Shown piece after piece: positions 8,896-16,984 of a DNA stretch of 64,000 nt. The position numbers and the translations under genes were made by a program. The notes below the pieces were generated by a model. It made no database searches, was not told the origin of the DNA, and saw only the letters and a program-made list of their open reading frames with translations. This DNA comes from Candidatus Bathyarchaeota archaeon (GTDB taxonomy: Archaea > Thermoproteota > Bathyarchaeia > Bathyarchaeales > Bathycorpusculaceae). The stretch spans positions 100,542-164,541 of the forward strand of contig JAOZHY010000016.1 of assembly GCA_026014595.1 (NCBI GenBank), read 5' to 3'. The stretch's first letter is position 1, and every line of letters begins with the position of its first letter.

Positions 8896-9638
8896 ATGAA
8901 TCAGCCATAACTGTTGAAAACCTCGTCAAAAAATTCGAAGACGTAACAGCATTAGACGGAATCAGCCTGCAGGTCGAGAAAGGAGAGCTCTTCGGACTGC
9001 TGGGACCGAACGGCGCAGGCAAAACCACAACCATAAACATTCTCTGCGGTTTGACGAAACCGACAAGCGGTGCTGCCAAGGTCGGTGGCTACGATGTTCA
9101 GAAGGAAACAGCAAAAATTAAGGAACTCATAGGCGTCTGCCCGCAAGAGACCGCGATATACCCCTATCTTACTGGTGCAGAGAACGTGGAACTCTTCGGA
9201 AACCTCCACGCAATGGATAAGGACACGCTCAAAACAAGACGTGCCATGCTGCTTGAAAAGATGGGACTCACAGGAGACGCAAAGAGAAGGGCTGAGAAGT
9301 ACAGCGGCGGAATGAAACGGCGACTAAGCCTCATACTCGCGTTGATTCACGACCCCCAAATTGCGTTCTTGGATGAGCCAACAGTAGCCATGGACCCGCA
9401 GTCACGCCACGCCGTCTGGGACTTCATAAAAGAACTGAAAAAAGAAGACAAAACCATCATATTGACCACGCATTACATGGAGGAGGCGGAGGAACTCTGC
9501 GACCGCGTCGGCATAATCGACCATGGAAAGCTAATCGCGCTTGGCACGCCACAGGAGTTGATTTCGAAGAACAAGGTGAAGAATCTGGAAGAGGTCTTCA
9601 TCGCGCTCACTGGCAGAAAAATACGGGAGGAAGTCTAA
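8892..9638 (+). CDS. ABC-2-type exporter, ATP-binding subunit
   Basis: This 248-residue ABC ATPase has Walker A GPNGAGKTT (38-46), the signature YSGGMKRRLSL, Walker B IAFLDEPT and an H-loop TTHYMEEAEELCDR. The sequence most resembles the DrrA/CcmA-like drug, lipid or polysaccharide exporter ATPases that pair with ABC-2 permeases. The ATG at 8892 overlaps the stop of the truncated regulator, and the permease ATG follows the stop codon directly. The substrate is unknown. The ATPase reading frame is intact, unlike that of its partner. Confidence 0.93.
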   Translation: MNESAITVENLVKKFEDVTALDGISLQVEKGELFGLLGPNGAGKTTTINILCGLTKPTSGAAKVGGYDVQKETAKIKELIGVCPQETAIYPYLTGAENVELFGNLHAMDKDTLKTRRAMLLEKMGLTGDAKRRAEKYSGGMKRRLSLILALIHDPQIAFLDEPTVAMDPQSRHAVWDFIKELKKEDKTIILTTHYMEEAEELCDRVGIIDHGKLIALGTPQELISKNKVKNLEEVFIALTGRKIREEV

Positions 9639-10795
9639 ATGAAGCTTCAAAGAGTTTTAGCTTTAACCAAGAAAGAAATGAAGAAAACCGTCCGCGAACC
9701 TGCAGTGCTGTTCATGATTTTCCTGTTTCCCGTTGTCTTCGTCTTCGCTTTCGGTGCCTCCTTCGGCGGTGTCGGAGGCGGACAACCAGTCTATCAAGTC
9801 GGCGTGGTCAACATGGACGAAGGAAACTCGGTGAACGCATCGCAGATATTCCTAACCGCTCTGTCGGACACTAAAATACTGAACGTGCAATCATACGTTG
9901 ACAACCAAACCGCACAGAACGCACTATCGCAAGGCAGCATTCAGGCCGTGGTGATTATTCCAAGCGACTTCAGCCAGAGCTTCGCTTCGTATCAAGCTGC
10001 GCCGAACGACCCGAACGCGTGGACAAACGCCACTGTCTCCTTGTACTTGGACAAGGGCTCGTTGGTTGCGACCCAAGCAGTGCCGCCCATAATCCAGCAA
10101 GTCCTAACAGCCATAGCTGGTCAGAGCCAGCAAGCATCCTTAAGCCCGTTCCGTTTGGAGACCGCTTCGCTTGTTGAAGTGAAAACGCAGTCGGCACTTG
10201 ACTTCATGGCACCAGGCATGTTCACCTTCGCGTCCATATTCCTCATAATGATGGTTGCCCAATCGTTCGCCACTGACCGCGAAAACGGCATGATAAACGC
10301 ATACGCATCACACCGACGACACCGACAGAGTTTATGACAAGCCAAGTCTTGTCCTACATGGTTATAGCACTGGTTCAGGCAGCGCTTGTCTTCGGCATGG
10401 TCTACCTCATGGGGTTCAGACCAAACGTGGGGATACCCGCATACGCGTTCGCTTTCGTACTGGTGCTGCTGTTCTCGCTGTCCAACGTTGGCTTCGGCTT
10501 AATCACCGCCACCATCGCAAAGTCTTCGGGCGCAGCCACGGGCCTCTCGTTCCTCTTCGTGCTTCCGCAATTGTTCCTCGGCACCTTCGTCGGCGCATCC
10601 CTCTCGTCAACAGCGCAAGTCGCAGGCAAATTCGTACCCAGCTACTACGTCACAGACGCTTTGACCTCGCTCTTCCTAAGAGGTGCAACCTTCGCCAGCC
10701 CTACTGTGCTGCTGGACTTTGCCATGGTATCAGTGTCCTGCGTCGCTATCCTTGCAGTGGGCATTATCCTGTACGGAAAATACTTCAAAATCTAA
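9639..10795 (+). pseudogene. ABC-2-type permease interrupted by a single-base frameshift near 10298
   Basis: The first frame (9639-10337) encodes an N-terminal TM helix, an extracellular domain and a second TM (TFASIFLIMMVAQSFATDRENGMIN), then shifts into an unnatural Arg-rich end. Reading the overlapping frame from base 10298 gives RIRITPTTPTEFMTSQ, the expected ABC-2 sequence after GMIN, and continues through further TM helices to 10795. One base is therefore missing at about 10298; with it restored the protein would be about 385 residues, normal for the family. There is no clear -1 slippery heptamer at the junction. Either an assembly error or a real inactivating deletion is possible. It is partner to the ATPase immediately upstream. 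Confidence 0.8.
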
Positions 10796-10840
10796 CGGAA
10801 ACCACATTGAGAACCCTGCAAGCAATGAGGAAGACCACAA

Positions 10841-10945
10841 ATGAAAGAAAACAACTCATTCGACGCTGAGGCACTGCTGGAAGAGGCAAAAATCTCTGAG
10901 CATCAAGAAGCCTACCGAACGCTGGAAAGAAAGCCAAATTACTGA
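10841..10945 (+). CDS. Possible 34-residue acidic peptide
   Basis: This short ATG-initiated frame begins MKENNSFDAEALLEEAK and lies 45 bp after the ABC permease, preceded by GAGGAAGACCACAA, which could serve as a Shine-Dalgarno. It is acidic and helix-prone and matches no family I recognise. Its position suggests it could be the last cistron of the ABC operon, but with only 34 codons chance is a real alternative. Confidence 0.3.
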   Translation: MKENNSFDAEALLEEAKISEHQEAYRTLERKPNY

Positions 10946-10951
10946 GTCGGC

Positions 10952-11209
10952 GTGGGCGTGAGACTTACGCCACCTAATCCTCCTTCCTTTTTTGTCGAAG
11001 TCCTGATTTACCTATGCCCCAACTTGAGCAACGCAGACCTAGTAACCTTGGAGAAGAGTCTAACTTGCCTCAAGAAGTTGAAAGCAAGAAACTACGCTTT
11101 AACGTGCCAAGACGGCAACTGCGTATCATGCGAAGCGATGATGCCTGCTCCAAAATTAGCCGACGAGTGTGCCCAAGTGAAAGCATTAATGCAAGACAGC
11201 TTCAGGTAA
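10952..11209 (+). CDS. Small cysteine-containing hypothetical protein
   Basis: The open frame of 85 codons has a hydrophilic, helix-prone core (NADLVTLEKSLTCLKKLKARNY) and a C-terminal cluster of cysteines, CQDGNCVSCE, that could bind metal. The start is uncertain: GTG 10952, or a TTG near 11020 that would keep only the better-looking core. No family is recognised. It sits between the ABC transporter and another small helical protein on the same strand. Coding status is moderate at best. Confidence 0.4.
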   Translation: MGVRLTPPNPPSFFVEVLIYLCPNLSNADLVTLEKSLTCLKKLKARNYALTCQDGNCVSCEAMMPAPKLADECAQVKALMQDSFR

Positions 11210-11285
11210 CACGCGGCAGACGAGATTTTTAAAATAAAGTCTTATTTACCGCAGTGCTGGACATAGAAGAGGAGACTGCATATCT

Positions 11286-11666
11286 ATGCAAGACGGAACA
11301 GACGAAATAATAAAAACTGAACTATACGCGGAAATCGGAGCCCTGCAAAACCAGTACCGCACGATTAAGGAGTACCTCTCAGGAAAAGAATACGACAGCC
11401 TGGAAATCATCGGAACTCTGCGGGCATTCCGAGACACCTTAAGCAAAATCAGTGCCCACATCCTCTCCCTTTACACTCTGAAGGGACAAAAAACCAAAAT
11501 CACGTGGGATTCACTCCTCACGAACATAGGCAACGCCTTGGAGACGCTGCAGACTTCAGCCCGTTCAAAACCCCGACCAACAATCCAGCTAGCCCTGAAA
11601 ATTTCTGAACCCAAAATCGAGGAAGTCATGTCCTACCTATCGACCCTCAAAGAATCCCTGCAGTAA
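11286..11666 (+). CDS. Helical hypothetical protein
   Basis: This 126-residue, soluble, strongly helical protein begins MQDGTDEIIKTELYAEIG and has no cysteines or recognisable motif. It has an ATG start and a GAGGAG Shine-Dalgarno about 12 nt upstream. AAAATAAAGTCTTATTTACC near 11230-11250 may hold its promoter. It is convergent with the TIM-barrel-like gene that ends 10 bp downstream. The function is unknown. Confidence 0.6.
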   Translation: MQDGTDEIIKTELYAEIGALQNQYRTIKEYLSGKEYDSLEIIGTLRAFRDTLSKISAHILSLYTLKGQKTKITWDSLLTNIGNALETLQTSARSKPRPTIQLALKISEPKIEEVMSYLSTLKESLQ

Positions 11667-11676
11667 CGGCAGAGGC

Positions 11677-12585
11677 TTACTCCACGATTTTTTCCCAACT
11701 CGAAACTAAATCCAAAACTTCCTGAACAGACTGACCACCATAGCTTTTCAAACGCTCGCGGAGCTCAACCTTGTCAACTGTTGCCTTCTGGAAGTCTCTG
11801 ATTTGGCTTGCGCCATTCGCCAAGTAGAGAATCCCATCAACGCCTGCTCGCGCACAGCGAACGCTAACAGTAAGCAGCTCCGACGCGGAGGATACATCCT
11901 TCGCGCTGTCACCTGGACCGAAAACATACAGGCTGACGTACACCGGCTTCTTAAGCAGCTTCTTGAAAGCCCGCGCCAGCATCTCCCAGTACCACGGAGT
12001 CGCATAACTCTTGCTGAACATCACCACGTTGAACGCGTCAGCGTACTTGGCAAAGTCATCAAAGTCAACGCCGTAACGCTCATACGAGCACACAGGGTCA
12101 GGTTGAATAGACATGACTAGCTCTTTTTTCACGCGTTCCTTAACTTGGGCGATGAATTCCGTGACCTCCCTCCGGCGCCACTCTAGCCAGCTGAGCCCAC
12201 TCTTCCGCCACAACTCATTGCAGCGCGGGCAAGTGCAGTGACCATGTTCTGCGAAGTACTGACTGTTCAGCCACACACCCAAAGAGTGCCGGTCAACATC
12301 TTCAATGTAATCCAGCTGTTCAGCCCGATGCTCCGGCTGCGTGGCGCACACAACATCCCAGTAAAAGTTGAAACGATTGTTTCCCATCCGTGCTGGACCA
12401 AGAGGCGACTGCGAAATCCAGTCAGGATGACTGCGAACAGCAGCGTTATCGGCGAAAACGGCAACATTGCTATGCATGCCCTCTACCGGCGGAATCCGTG
12501 CGCCAGTTTCTATCTTAACGCGCAACAGGTGAAAGTCGAAGCCTGCAGCTTTCTCTGGCTCATACACGTACGCGCCGAACTTCAA
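11677..12585 (-). CDS. TIM-barrel (glycosidase-like) protein, paralogue A
   Basis: This protein of about 302 residues is collinear over its whole length with the gene at 48594-49508; both share SHPDWISQSPLGPA-type, TQPEHRAEQLDYIEDV, GHCTCPRCNELW and YATPWYWEML segments. The CTCPRC element followed by a helical SWLEWRR segment resembles the Cys motif seen in several families of TIM-barrel putative glycoside hydrolases, so a barrel enzyme is a reasonable inference. No signal peptide is visible. I chose TTG 12585 because the paralogue starts at the equivalent MKFG and a TATA box lies about 40 bp upstream; a GTG at 12606 is the alternative. Function unknown. Confidence 0.7.
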   Translation of the reverse strand: MKFGAYVYEPEKAAGFDFHLLRVKIETGARIPPVEGMHSNVAVFADNAAVRSHPDWISQSPLGPARMGNNRFNFYWDVVCATQPEHRAEQLDYIEDVDRHSLGVWLNSQYFAEHGHCTCPRCNELWRKSGLSWLEWRRREVTEFIAQVKERVKKELVMSIQPDPVCSYERYGVDFDDFAKYADAFNVVMFSKSYATPWYWEMLARAFKKLLKKPVYVSLYVFGPGDSAKDVSSASELLTVSVRCARAGVDGILYLANGASQIRDFQKATVDKVELRERLKSYGGQSVQEVLDLVSSWEKIVE

Positions 12586-12622
12586 ACCTGCACATCCTTT
12601 TGTCACGCAAAGAAAACGGCAA

Positions 12623-12634
12623 GTAATTATAAGG
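12623..12634 (-). promoter_or_regulatory. TATA box of TIM-barrel gene A
   Basis: Minus-strand CCTTATAATTAC lies about 40 bp upstream of the TTG start at 12585. A transcript start about 25 bp downstream (near 12600) would leave a short leader and would exclude the upstream GTG at 12606. Confidence 0.45.
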
Positions 12635-12750
12635 TTTCGGATGTACGCCCCGCACCTTCAGCGTCCTGTAAATCCGCAAACAAGATTCAACACATTCAAA
12701 CCTTTAACAAGAACGGGCAAGTGCCCTTAGTAATGGACCATAACGGAACT

Positions 12751-12879
12751 AGTCTATTTGGCGCCTATTAGTGGTTGATTGCAGAAAACTATAGAGGGGT
12801 AGGTCTCCTATTGGCGCTTTTTCACGCCATTAACATGTTGAAAGCTACACAAAGGGTATAAACAAAAATCGCGCGCCCG
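12751..12879 (+). repeat. 129-bp repeat element, copy 1 (inverted with respect to copy 2)
   Basis: This stretch starts AGTCTATTTGGCGCC and ends AATCGCGCGCCCG. It is identical, base for base, to the reverse complement of 21167-21295. It lies in the intergenic region between TIM-barrel gene A and a small membrane-protein gene. Inside are a TGGCG/CGCCA hairpin with an 8-nt loop and two related GGCGC-containing boxes. No open reading frame, terminal inverted repeats or target-site duplications are apparent. It could be a short non-autonomous mobile element, a conserved non-coding RNA, or a recombination substrate. Confidence 0.9.
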
Positions 12880-12946
12880 AGAGCATTCTGCGCCAATATT
12901 CTTTAATATATCTTGTCAGAGACAACAGAAACTGGAGATCAAGCAT

Positions 12947-13153
12947 ATGACAGATGTTGTCGACAGAGGATTGAAGAAGATAGGCATCACAATCTCCAAA
13001 CCAGCGCTGGCGGTGCTCTGCATAATCTTCGGCATAATCGTCATCGTGTTCCCAGACATCATCGGCTTGGTGGTCGGCATTTTTCTCATAATTCAAGGTG
13101 TGCTGCTGCTCACGGACTATATGGAGATTAAAGGTCAGCAAAAGAGACAATAA
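12947..13153 (+). CDS. Small two-TM membrane protein, DUF308/HdeD-like
   Basis: This 68-residue protein has a short amphipathic N-terminus and two adjacent hydrophobic helices, PALAVLCIIFGIIVIVFPDII and GLVVGIFLIIQGVLLL, the GxxxIxFPxxxGL...GxxLIxxG pattern of DUF308 (HdeD-like) repeats, here in a single unit. The start is ATG 12947. Its upstream region is the 129-bp repeat, which may therefore supply or modify its promoter. A T-rich tract follows the gene. The function is unknown. Confidence 0.65.
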   Translation: MTDVVDRGLKKIGITISKPALAVLCIIFGIIVIVFPDIIGLVVGIFLIIQGVLLLTDYMEIKGQQKRQ

Positions 13154-13166
13154 TACTTCATCTTTC

Positions 13167-13183
13167 AACTCCTTTTTTTCTCC
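13167..13183 (+). terminator. T-rich terminator after the DUF308-like gene
   Basis: ACTCCTTTTTTTCTCC lies about 15 bp after the stop codon. Oligo-T tracts of this type are the standard archaeal termination signal. Confidence 0.45.
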
Positions 13184-13268
13184 AAGCCGCAACCGCTCAG
13201 CCTGCCAACCGCAACCGTTAATAACAAAACGTCCAGAATTCTAACCGTAAACTGCAGAAGGCAAATTC

Positions 13269-14318
13269 ATGACATTAAATGAGAACTTGGAAAACCTCTC
13301 AAACGCCAATGGCGTAACAGGCAGCGAAGAAGAAGTCAGAAAACTAATGATCAAGCTCATGAAACCGTACGTGGACGAGGTCGTCGTGGACAAGCTGGAA
13401 AACGTCATCGCCGTAAAAAAGGGCAGAAAAACCGCTCCCAAAGTCATGCTCGCAGCCCACATGGACGAAATCGGACTCATGGTGAAAAACATCACCAAAG
13501 AAGGTTTCATCAAATTCACAAAAATGGGTGGAATCGATGATCGCATCCTTCAAGCCCAAAAGGTAACCGTTTACACCAGAAAAGGGCCACTTCCAGGAAT
13601 AGTAGGCTCCAAGCCACCTCACATACAAAAGGAAGAAGAACGCAAAAAAATCATGACTTTCGACGAACTCTTCATCGACATCGGGGCAGAAAACCGGGAA
13701 GACGCTACCAAAATGGGCGCAGCAATCGGAGACCCAATCAGCTTCGACATAAAATACCAGCAAATAAACCAGAACACGGTCATAGGCAAAGCCTTCGACG
13801 ACCGTGCGGGATGCGCCGTAATGATTGAAGCACTCAAAAAACTGGAAAAAACAGAAACCGACTGCACCGTCTGCGCCGTCGGAACCGTCCAAGAAGAAGT
13901 AGGGTTGAGAGGCGCAGCCACCGCCGCATTCGGCATCGACCCCGACGTCGGCATCGCGTTAGACGTAACCGTCGCAGGTGACGTCCCAGGCGTGAAGGAA
14001 TTCGATACCACTGTGAAGATGGGAAAAGGTCCAGCCCTGACCGTTTCGGACTCCGGTTTAATCACCCACCCCAAAGTCTTGCGCTTGCTTATCGGCACGG
14101 CAAAAGAGCAAAAAATTCCGTACCAGCTTGAAACAGGCTTACTAGGCTCCACGGACGCGGCACGCATATCTCTGACTCGGCAAGGAGTTCCAAGCGGCAC
14201 AATATCCATTGGAACCAGATACATTCACAGTCCAGTGTCGATGGCAAGCTTGGAAGATATGGAGAACGCAGCTAAACTCACGGTAGCGGCAATTCTGAAA
14301 ATTCCGAAACTCTTCTGA
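13269..14318 (+). CDS. M42-family aminopeptidase (tetrahedral aminopeptidase type)
   Basis: This 349-residue protein has the di-metal ligands of clan MH: AAHMDEIG, DDRAGCAV, a catalytic pair of glutamates in QEEVGLRGA, ALDVTVAGD, and a final histidine in RYIHSPVSM. Length and motif order are typical of M42 aminopeptidases, which form dodecameric tetrahedral shells that degrade peptides left by the proteasome. It starts at ATG 13269. A flavodoxin gene follows 10 bp downstream on the same strand. The exact peptide specificity cannot be predicted. Confidence 0.93.
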   Translation: MTLNENLENLSNANGVTGSEEEVRKLMIKLMKPYVDEVVVDKLENVIAVKKGRKTAPKVMLAAHMDEIGLMVKNITKEGFIKFTKMGGIDDRILQAQKVTVYTRKGPLPGIVGSKPPHIQKEEERKKIMTFDELFIDIGAENREDATKMGAAIGDPISFDIKYQQINQNTVIGKAFDDRAGCAVMIEALKKLEKTETDCTVCAVGTVQEEVGLRGAATAAFGIDPDVGIALDVTVAGDVPGVKEFDTTVKMGKGPALTVSDSGLITHPKVLRLLIGTAKEQKIPYQLETGLLGSTDAARISLTRQGVPSGTISIGTRYIHSPVSMASLEDMENAAKLTVAAILKIPKLF

Positions 14319-14328
14319 GATTACAATC

Positions 14329-14730
14329 ATGAAGCCATGTGTTTTGTATGTATCGCACACAGGAAACACCAGGAGGTTAGCAGAAGCTATCTCCAACTTG
14401 CTGGGAGCCCCGATTTTTGACATAACAAAATCCGAACCAGCAGTCGCCGACAACTACGACCTCTTAGTCATCGGCACGCCAGTTATGGGTCTCAAACCCG
14501 CACCTGAAGCCACAGCCTTCGTGAAGCAACTGCGAAGTGGCGAAGGCAAAAAAGCCATTCTCTTCTGCACGTACACTTTCGCGAAAGGTGGTGCACTCAA
14601 AGCGCTGGCGGAAGAGCTGTTCAAGAAAGGGTACGTAACCATCCTAAGCGTTTCCAAACGAGGCGTGAAACCGAACAAGGCTGACTTTGCGGACTGCTTA
14701 GATGAGATATCTAAAGCAGTGAAACAGTAA
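14329..14730 (+). CDS. Flavodoxin-like protein
   Basis: This 133-residue protein starts with a beta strand followed by an FMN-phosphate loop, SHTGNTRRLAEAI, the classic flavodoxin signature. It then has LLVIGTPVMGLKPAPEATAFV (21 residues, of which GTPVMGLKP is the FMN-ring loop) and FCTYTFAKGGA near the C-terminal FMN edge. It probably acts as a low-potential one-electron carrier or a flavodoxin-domain oxidoreductase. The ATG at 14329 is 10 bp after the M42 gene, so the two are likely co-transcribed. Confidence 0.85.
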   Translation: MKPCVLYVSHTGNTRRLAEAISNLLGAPIFDITKSEPAVADNYDLLVIGTPVMGLKPAPEATAFVKQLRSGEGKKAILFCTYTFAKGGALKALAEELFKKGYVTILSVSKRGVKPNKADFADCLDEISKAVKQ

Positions 14731-14791
14731 CCTGCAATGTAGGCGAAACCGTTTTTAGCCCATTCACACTACACCTAAGTGGCTTTGAACT

Positions 14792-15229
14792 ATGGATAAA
14801 ACTGGGAAATTCGAGTTTCTCGAACACACCGCAGACGTCTATATAGCCGCACATGGCAAAACACTAGCGGAAGCATTCGAAAACGCCGCTTTAGCCATGT
14901 TCGAGGTCATGACCGACACCGACAAAGTTGCCCAAACCGAGGAAGACACGGTTGAGGTTGAAGCAGAAGACGAGTACGCACTTCTCTACAACTGGCTCGA
15001 AGCCCTGCTGGTCAAATTCGAAACCAAAAGCAGGCTCTACTCAAAATTTGCCATCGCAAGCCTCGAAGATACGGGTGAAGGTTTCAGAATCAAAGCCACC
15101 GCACACGGCGAAGCATTTAACCCTGAAAAACACACTCAGAAAGTCGCCGTCAAAGCAGTTACGTATCACCGAATGGAAATAATCAAAGAACTAGACAAGG
15201 TCACGTTGGAGTTCATCCTGGACATCTAA
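14792..15229 (+). CDS. Archease, activator of RtcB RNA ligase
   Basis: This 145-residue protein shows the family hallmarks: FLEHTADVYIAAHGKTL at the N-terminus with the metal-binding Asp of HTADV, an AMFEVMTD helix, an LLYNWLEALL segment, KAVTYHRM and the conserved C-terminal Asp-Ile end. Archease accelerates guanylylation and turnover of the RtcB tRNA-splicing ligase. RtcB itself is encoded 1.8 kb downstream on the same strand, which supports the assignment. The stop codon overlaps the end of the convergent adenylate kinase gene by 4 bp. Confidence 0.95.
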   Translation: MDKTGKFEFLEHTADVYIAAHGKTLAEAFENAALAMFEVMTDTDKVAQTEEDTVEVEAEDEYALLYNWLEALLVKFETKSRLYSKFAIASLEDTGEGFRIKATAHGEAFNPEKHTQKVAVKAVTYHRMEIIKELDKVTLEFILDI

Positions 15230-15879
15230 GCCAAATTCAGCTTCCTCAAATCCTTCAGGATGGCGTCCACCACTTTTTCTGGCGGCGTATCCAAAGCGTC
15301 ACAACTCGCCACGACGAAAGGTACGGTTCCTTCTCGGAAGAACTGCAATATTGGCCTAGTTTGCTCCTCATACACTTCAATTCGCTTCTTTATCACTTCA
15401 GGCGTGTCATCAGGACGCTGATATAAGGGTCCACCGCACTTGTCGCAGACCATATCCACCTTCGGCTTCAAGAAACGGATGTTGTAAACGGCGCCGCAGT
15501 TGCGGCATATTCTCCGCGTCGACAAACGCTCGACAATAATCCAGTCGGGAACCATCAGCAGGATTATCACGTCTATTTTAGCGATTTTCTCCAGAACCTT
15601 TGCCTGATTCAAAGTGCGCGGGAATCCGTCTAAAAGGAAACCTTTTCCCTCAGGAACCTTCGCCACATGCTCTTTCAACACCTCTATCACTATGTCATCG
15701 GGGACAAGCAACCCCTTCTCCACGTAGCCCTTAACCTTCTTTCCCAATGCAGTTTCCTGCTTCAATGTTTCCCGGAAAATGTCGCCCATGGCAATGACTG
15801 TTAAGCCAAGCTTGGCCTGAAGTCTCGAAGCGTAAGTGCCTTTTCCAGAGCCTGGCGCTCCGAATATTATCGCGTTCAT
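15226..15879 (-). CDS. adk: Adenylate kinase, zinc-containing LID type
   Basis: This 217-residue protein starts with the P-loop GAPGSGKGT (residues 8-16), has MGDIFRE and DGFPRTLNQA, and carries four cysteines in the LID domain, CRNCG near 125-130 and CDKCG about 20 residues later, which bind structural zinc. This is the bacterial-type long adenylate kinase (AMP + ATP to 2 ADP) rather than the short archaeal AdkA. It starts at ATG 15879 and overlaps the convergent archease gene by 4 bp. Confidence 0.95.
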   Translation of the reverse strand: MNAIIFGAPGSGKGTYASRLQAKLGLTVIAMGDIFRETLKQETALGKKVKGYVEKGLLVPDDIVIEVLKEHVAKVPEGKGFLLDGFPRTLNQAKVLEKIAKIDVIILLMVPDWIIVERLSTRRICRNCGAVYNIRFLKPKVDMVCDKCGGPLYQRPDDTPEVIKKRIEVYEEQTRPILQFFREGTVPFVVASCDALDTPPEKVVDAILKDLRKLNLA

Positions 15880-16007
15880 ACATTCCCACTTTCTTTACGG
15901 TGCTGCTCTAAGAAGAAAGGAATTCATAATTAAGTTTTATGCGATGTTTCCATGCCCAGTGAAGGAAATGTTTATTCTGCCAAGGCACTTCTACTCAGCA
16001 AGGTGTT

Positions 16008-16925
16008 TTGAAGTTGCACACGAAGCAAGTAGGCGAACATGTCTTCCTGATAGACTTGGAAACAGGCGGATTCAAAAACCTGATAGCCAGCTACGTCCTC
16101 AAAGGAACGAACACAATAATCGTTGAAACAGGGCCAACATCCTCAATTCCAAACCTCCTTTTAGGCTTGGAAGAACTAGACGTGGCGATAGATGAGGTAG
16201 CTTACGTGGCAATATCGCACGTGCACATCGACCACGGTGGAGGAGTTGGAACCCTGCTGAAGTCCCTGCCGAACGCCAAAGTTATAGTTCATCCAAGAGG
16301 CGCAACTCACCTTGTTGACCCTGCTAAGCTTTGGCTGCAGTCAAAACAGGTTCTGGGACAAGTCGCGGACATATACGGTGCACCTGAACCAGTTCCTGAA
16401 AACCGCATAATAGCGGCTGCAGATGGCTTCATCATTGACGCGGGGAAAAGCCTGCGCTTGGAAACCATCGAGACTCTCGGCCACGCTTCACATAACCTCA
16501 GCTACCATGAATCTTTAAACGAAGTCATTTTCCCAGGCGATGCCGCTGGCATGTACATCGGCGAGTTTGACGTGGTGGTTCCGACAACGCCGCCGCCATT
16601 CCATCTTGATGCTGCGTTGCAGTCTTTGGACAAGCTTGCCAGCTTCAAACCGCAGGTTTTGTATTACAGTCACTTTGGAAAGGCGAGCGATGGTGTTAAG
16701 CGGCTTCAGGATTATGCGGTGCAGATTAAGCGTTGGGGCGAAATCGCAGAGGAAGGTGTAAGAAACGGGCAAAATGCAAACGTTATTACGGAAAGGATAC
16801 TTCGAGAAGACGAGGCGATGAGAAAGGCAGCGTCTTTTTTCAAGTTGCATCCAGTTCTTATGAAGACAGCCATTGAAAACAGCGTGCAGGGCTTCATCGA
16901 TTACGCCGAGAAAACCCAAGCTTAA
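16008..16925 (+). CDS. Metallo-beta-lactamase-fold hydrolase
   Basis: This 305-residue protein has the MBL metal motif HVHIDHGGG, a second histidine in GHASHNLSY, the bridging Asp in FPGDAAG and a later SHFG that supplies the last histidine. It resembles glyoxalase-II or rhodanese-linked MBL hydrolases with an additional C-terminal helical domain. The substrate is unknown. The TTG start at 16008 has an AGGTG Shine-Dalgarno just upstream. It lies between adenylate kinase and rtcB but has no evident tie to RNA repair. Confidence 0.88.
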   Translation: MKLHTKQVGEHVFLIDLETGGFKNLIASYVLKGTNTIIVETGPTSSIPNLLLGLEELDVAIDEVAYVAISHVHIDHGGGVGTLLKSLPNAKVIVHPRGATHLVDPAKLWLQSKQVLGQVADIYGAPEPVPENRIIAAADGFIIDAGKSLRLETIETLGHASHNLSYHESLNEVIFPGDAAGMYIGEFDVVVPTTPPPFHLDAALQSLDKLASFKPQVLYYSHFGKASDGVKRLQDYAVQIKRWGEIAEEGVRNGQNANVITERILREDEAMRKAASFFKLHPVLMKTAIENSVQGFIDYAEKTQA

Positions 16926-16984
16926 CGACTCTCAAAACTGTTTTATATTCAGCTTCTATTTTCTGTGTGAAGGTTGAGAAGCAT

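Noticed and set aside
10285..10340. Programmed -1 frameshifting in the ABC permease
   Set aside because: No X-XXY-YYZ heptamer and no obvious downstream hairpin at the junction; a simple one-base deletion explains the sequence.
12238..12771. Plus-strand frame of 177 codons opposite TIM-barrel gene A
   Set aside because: It is the antisense shadow of a gene with a clear paralogue; the protein is Cys/His/Arg-rich without pattern.
13619..14224. Minus-strand frame of 201 codons inside the M42 peptidase gene
   Set aside because: It lies entirely opposite a strongly conserved peptidase and has low-complexity Ser/Pro/Val composition.
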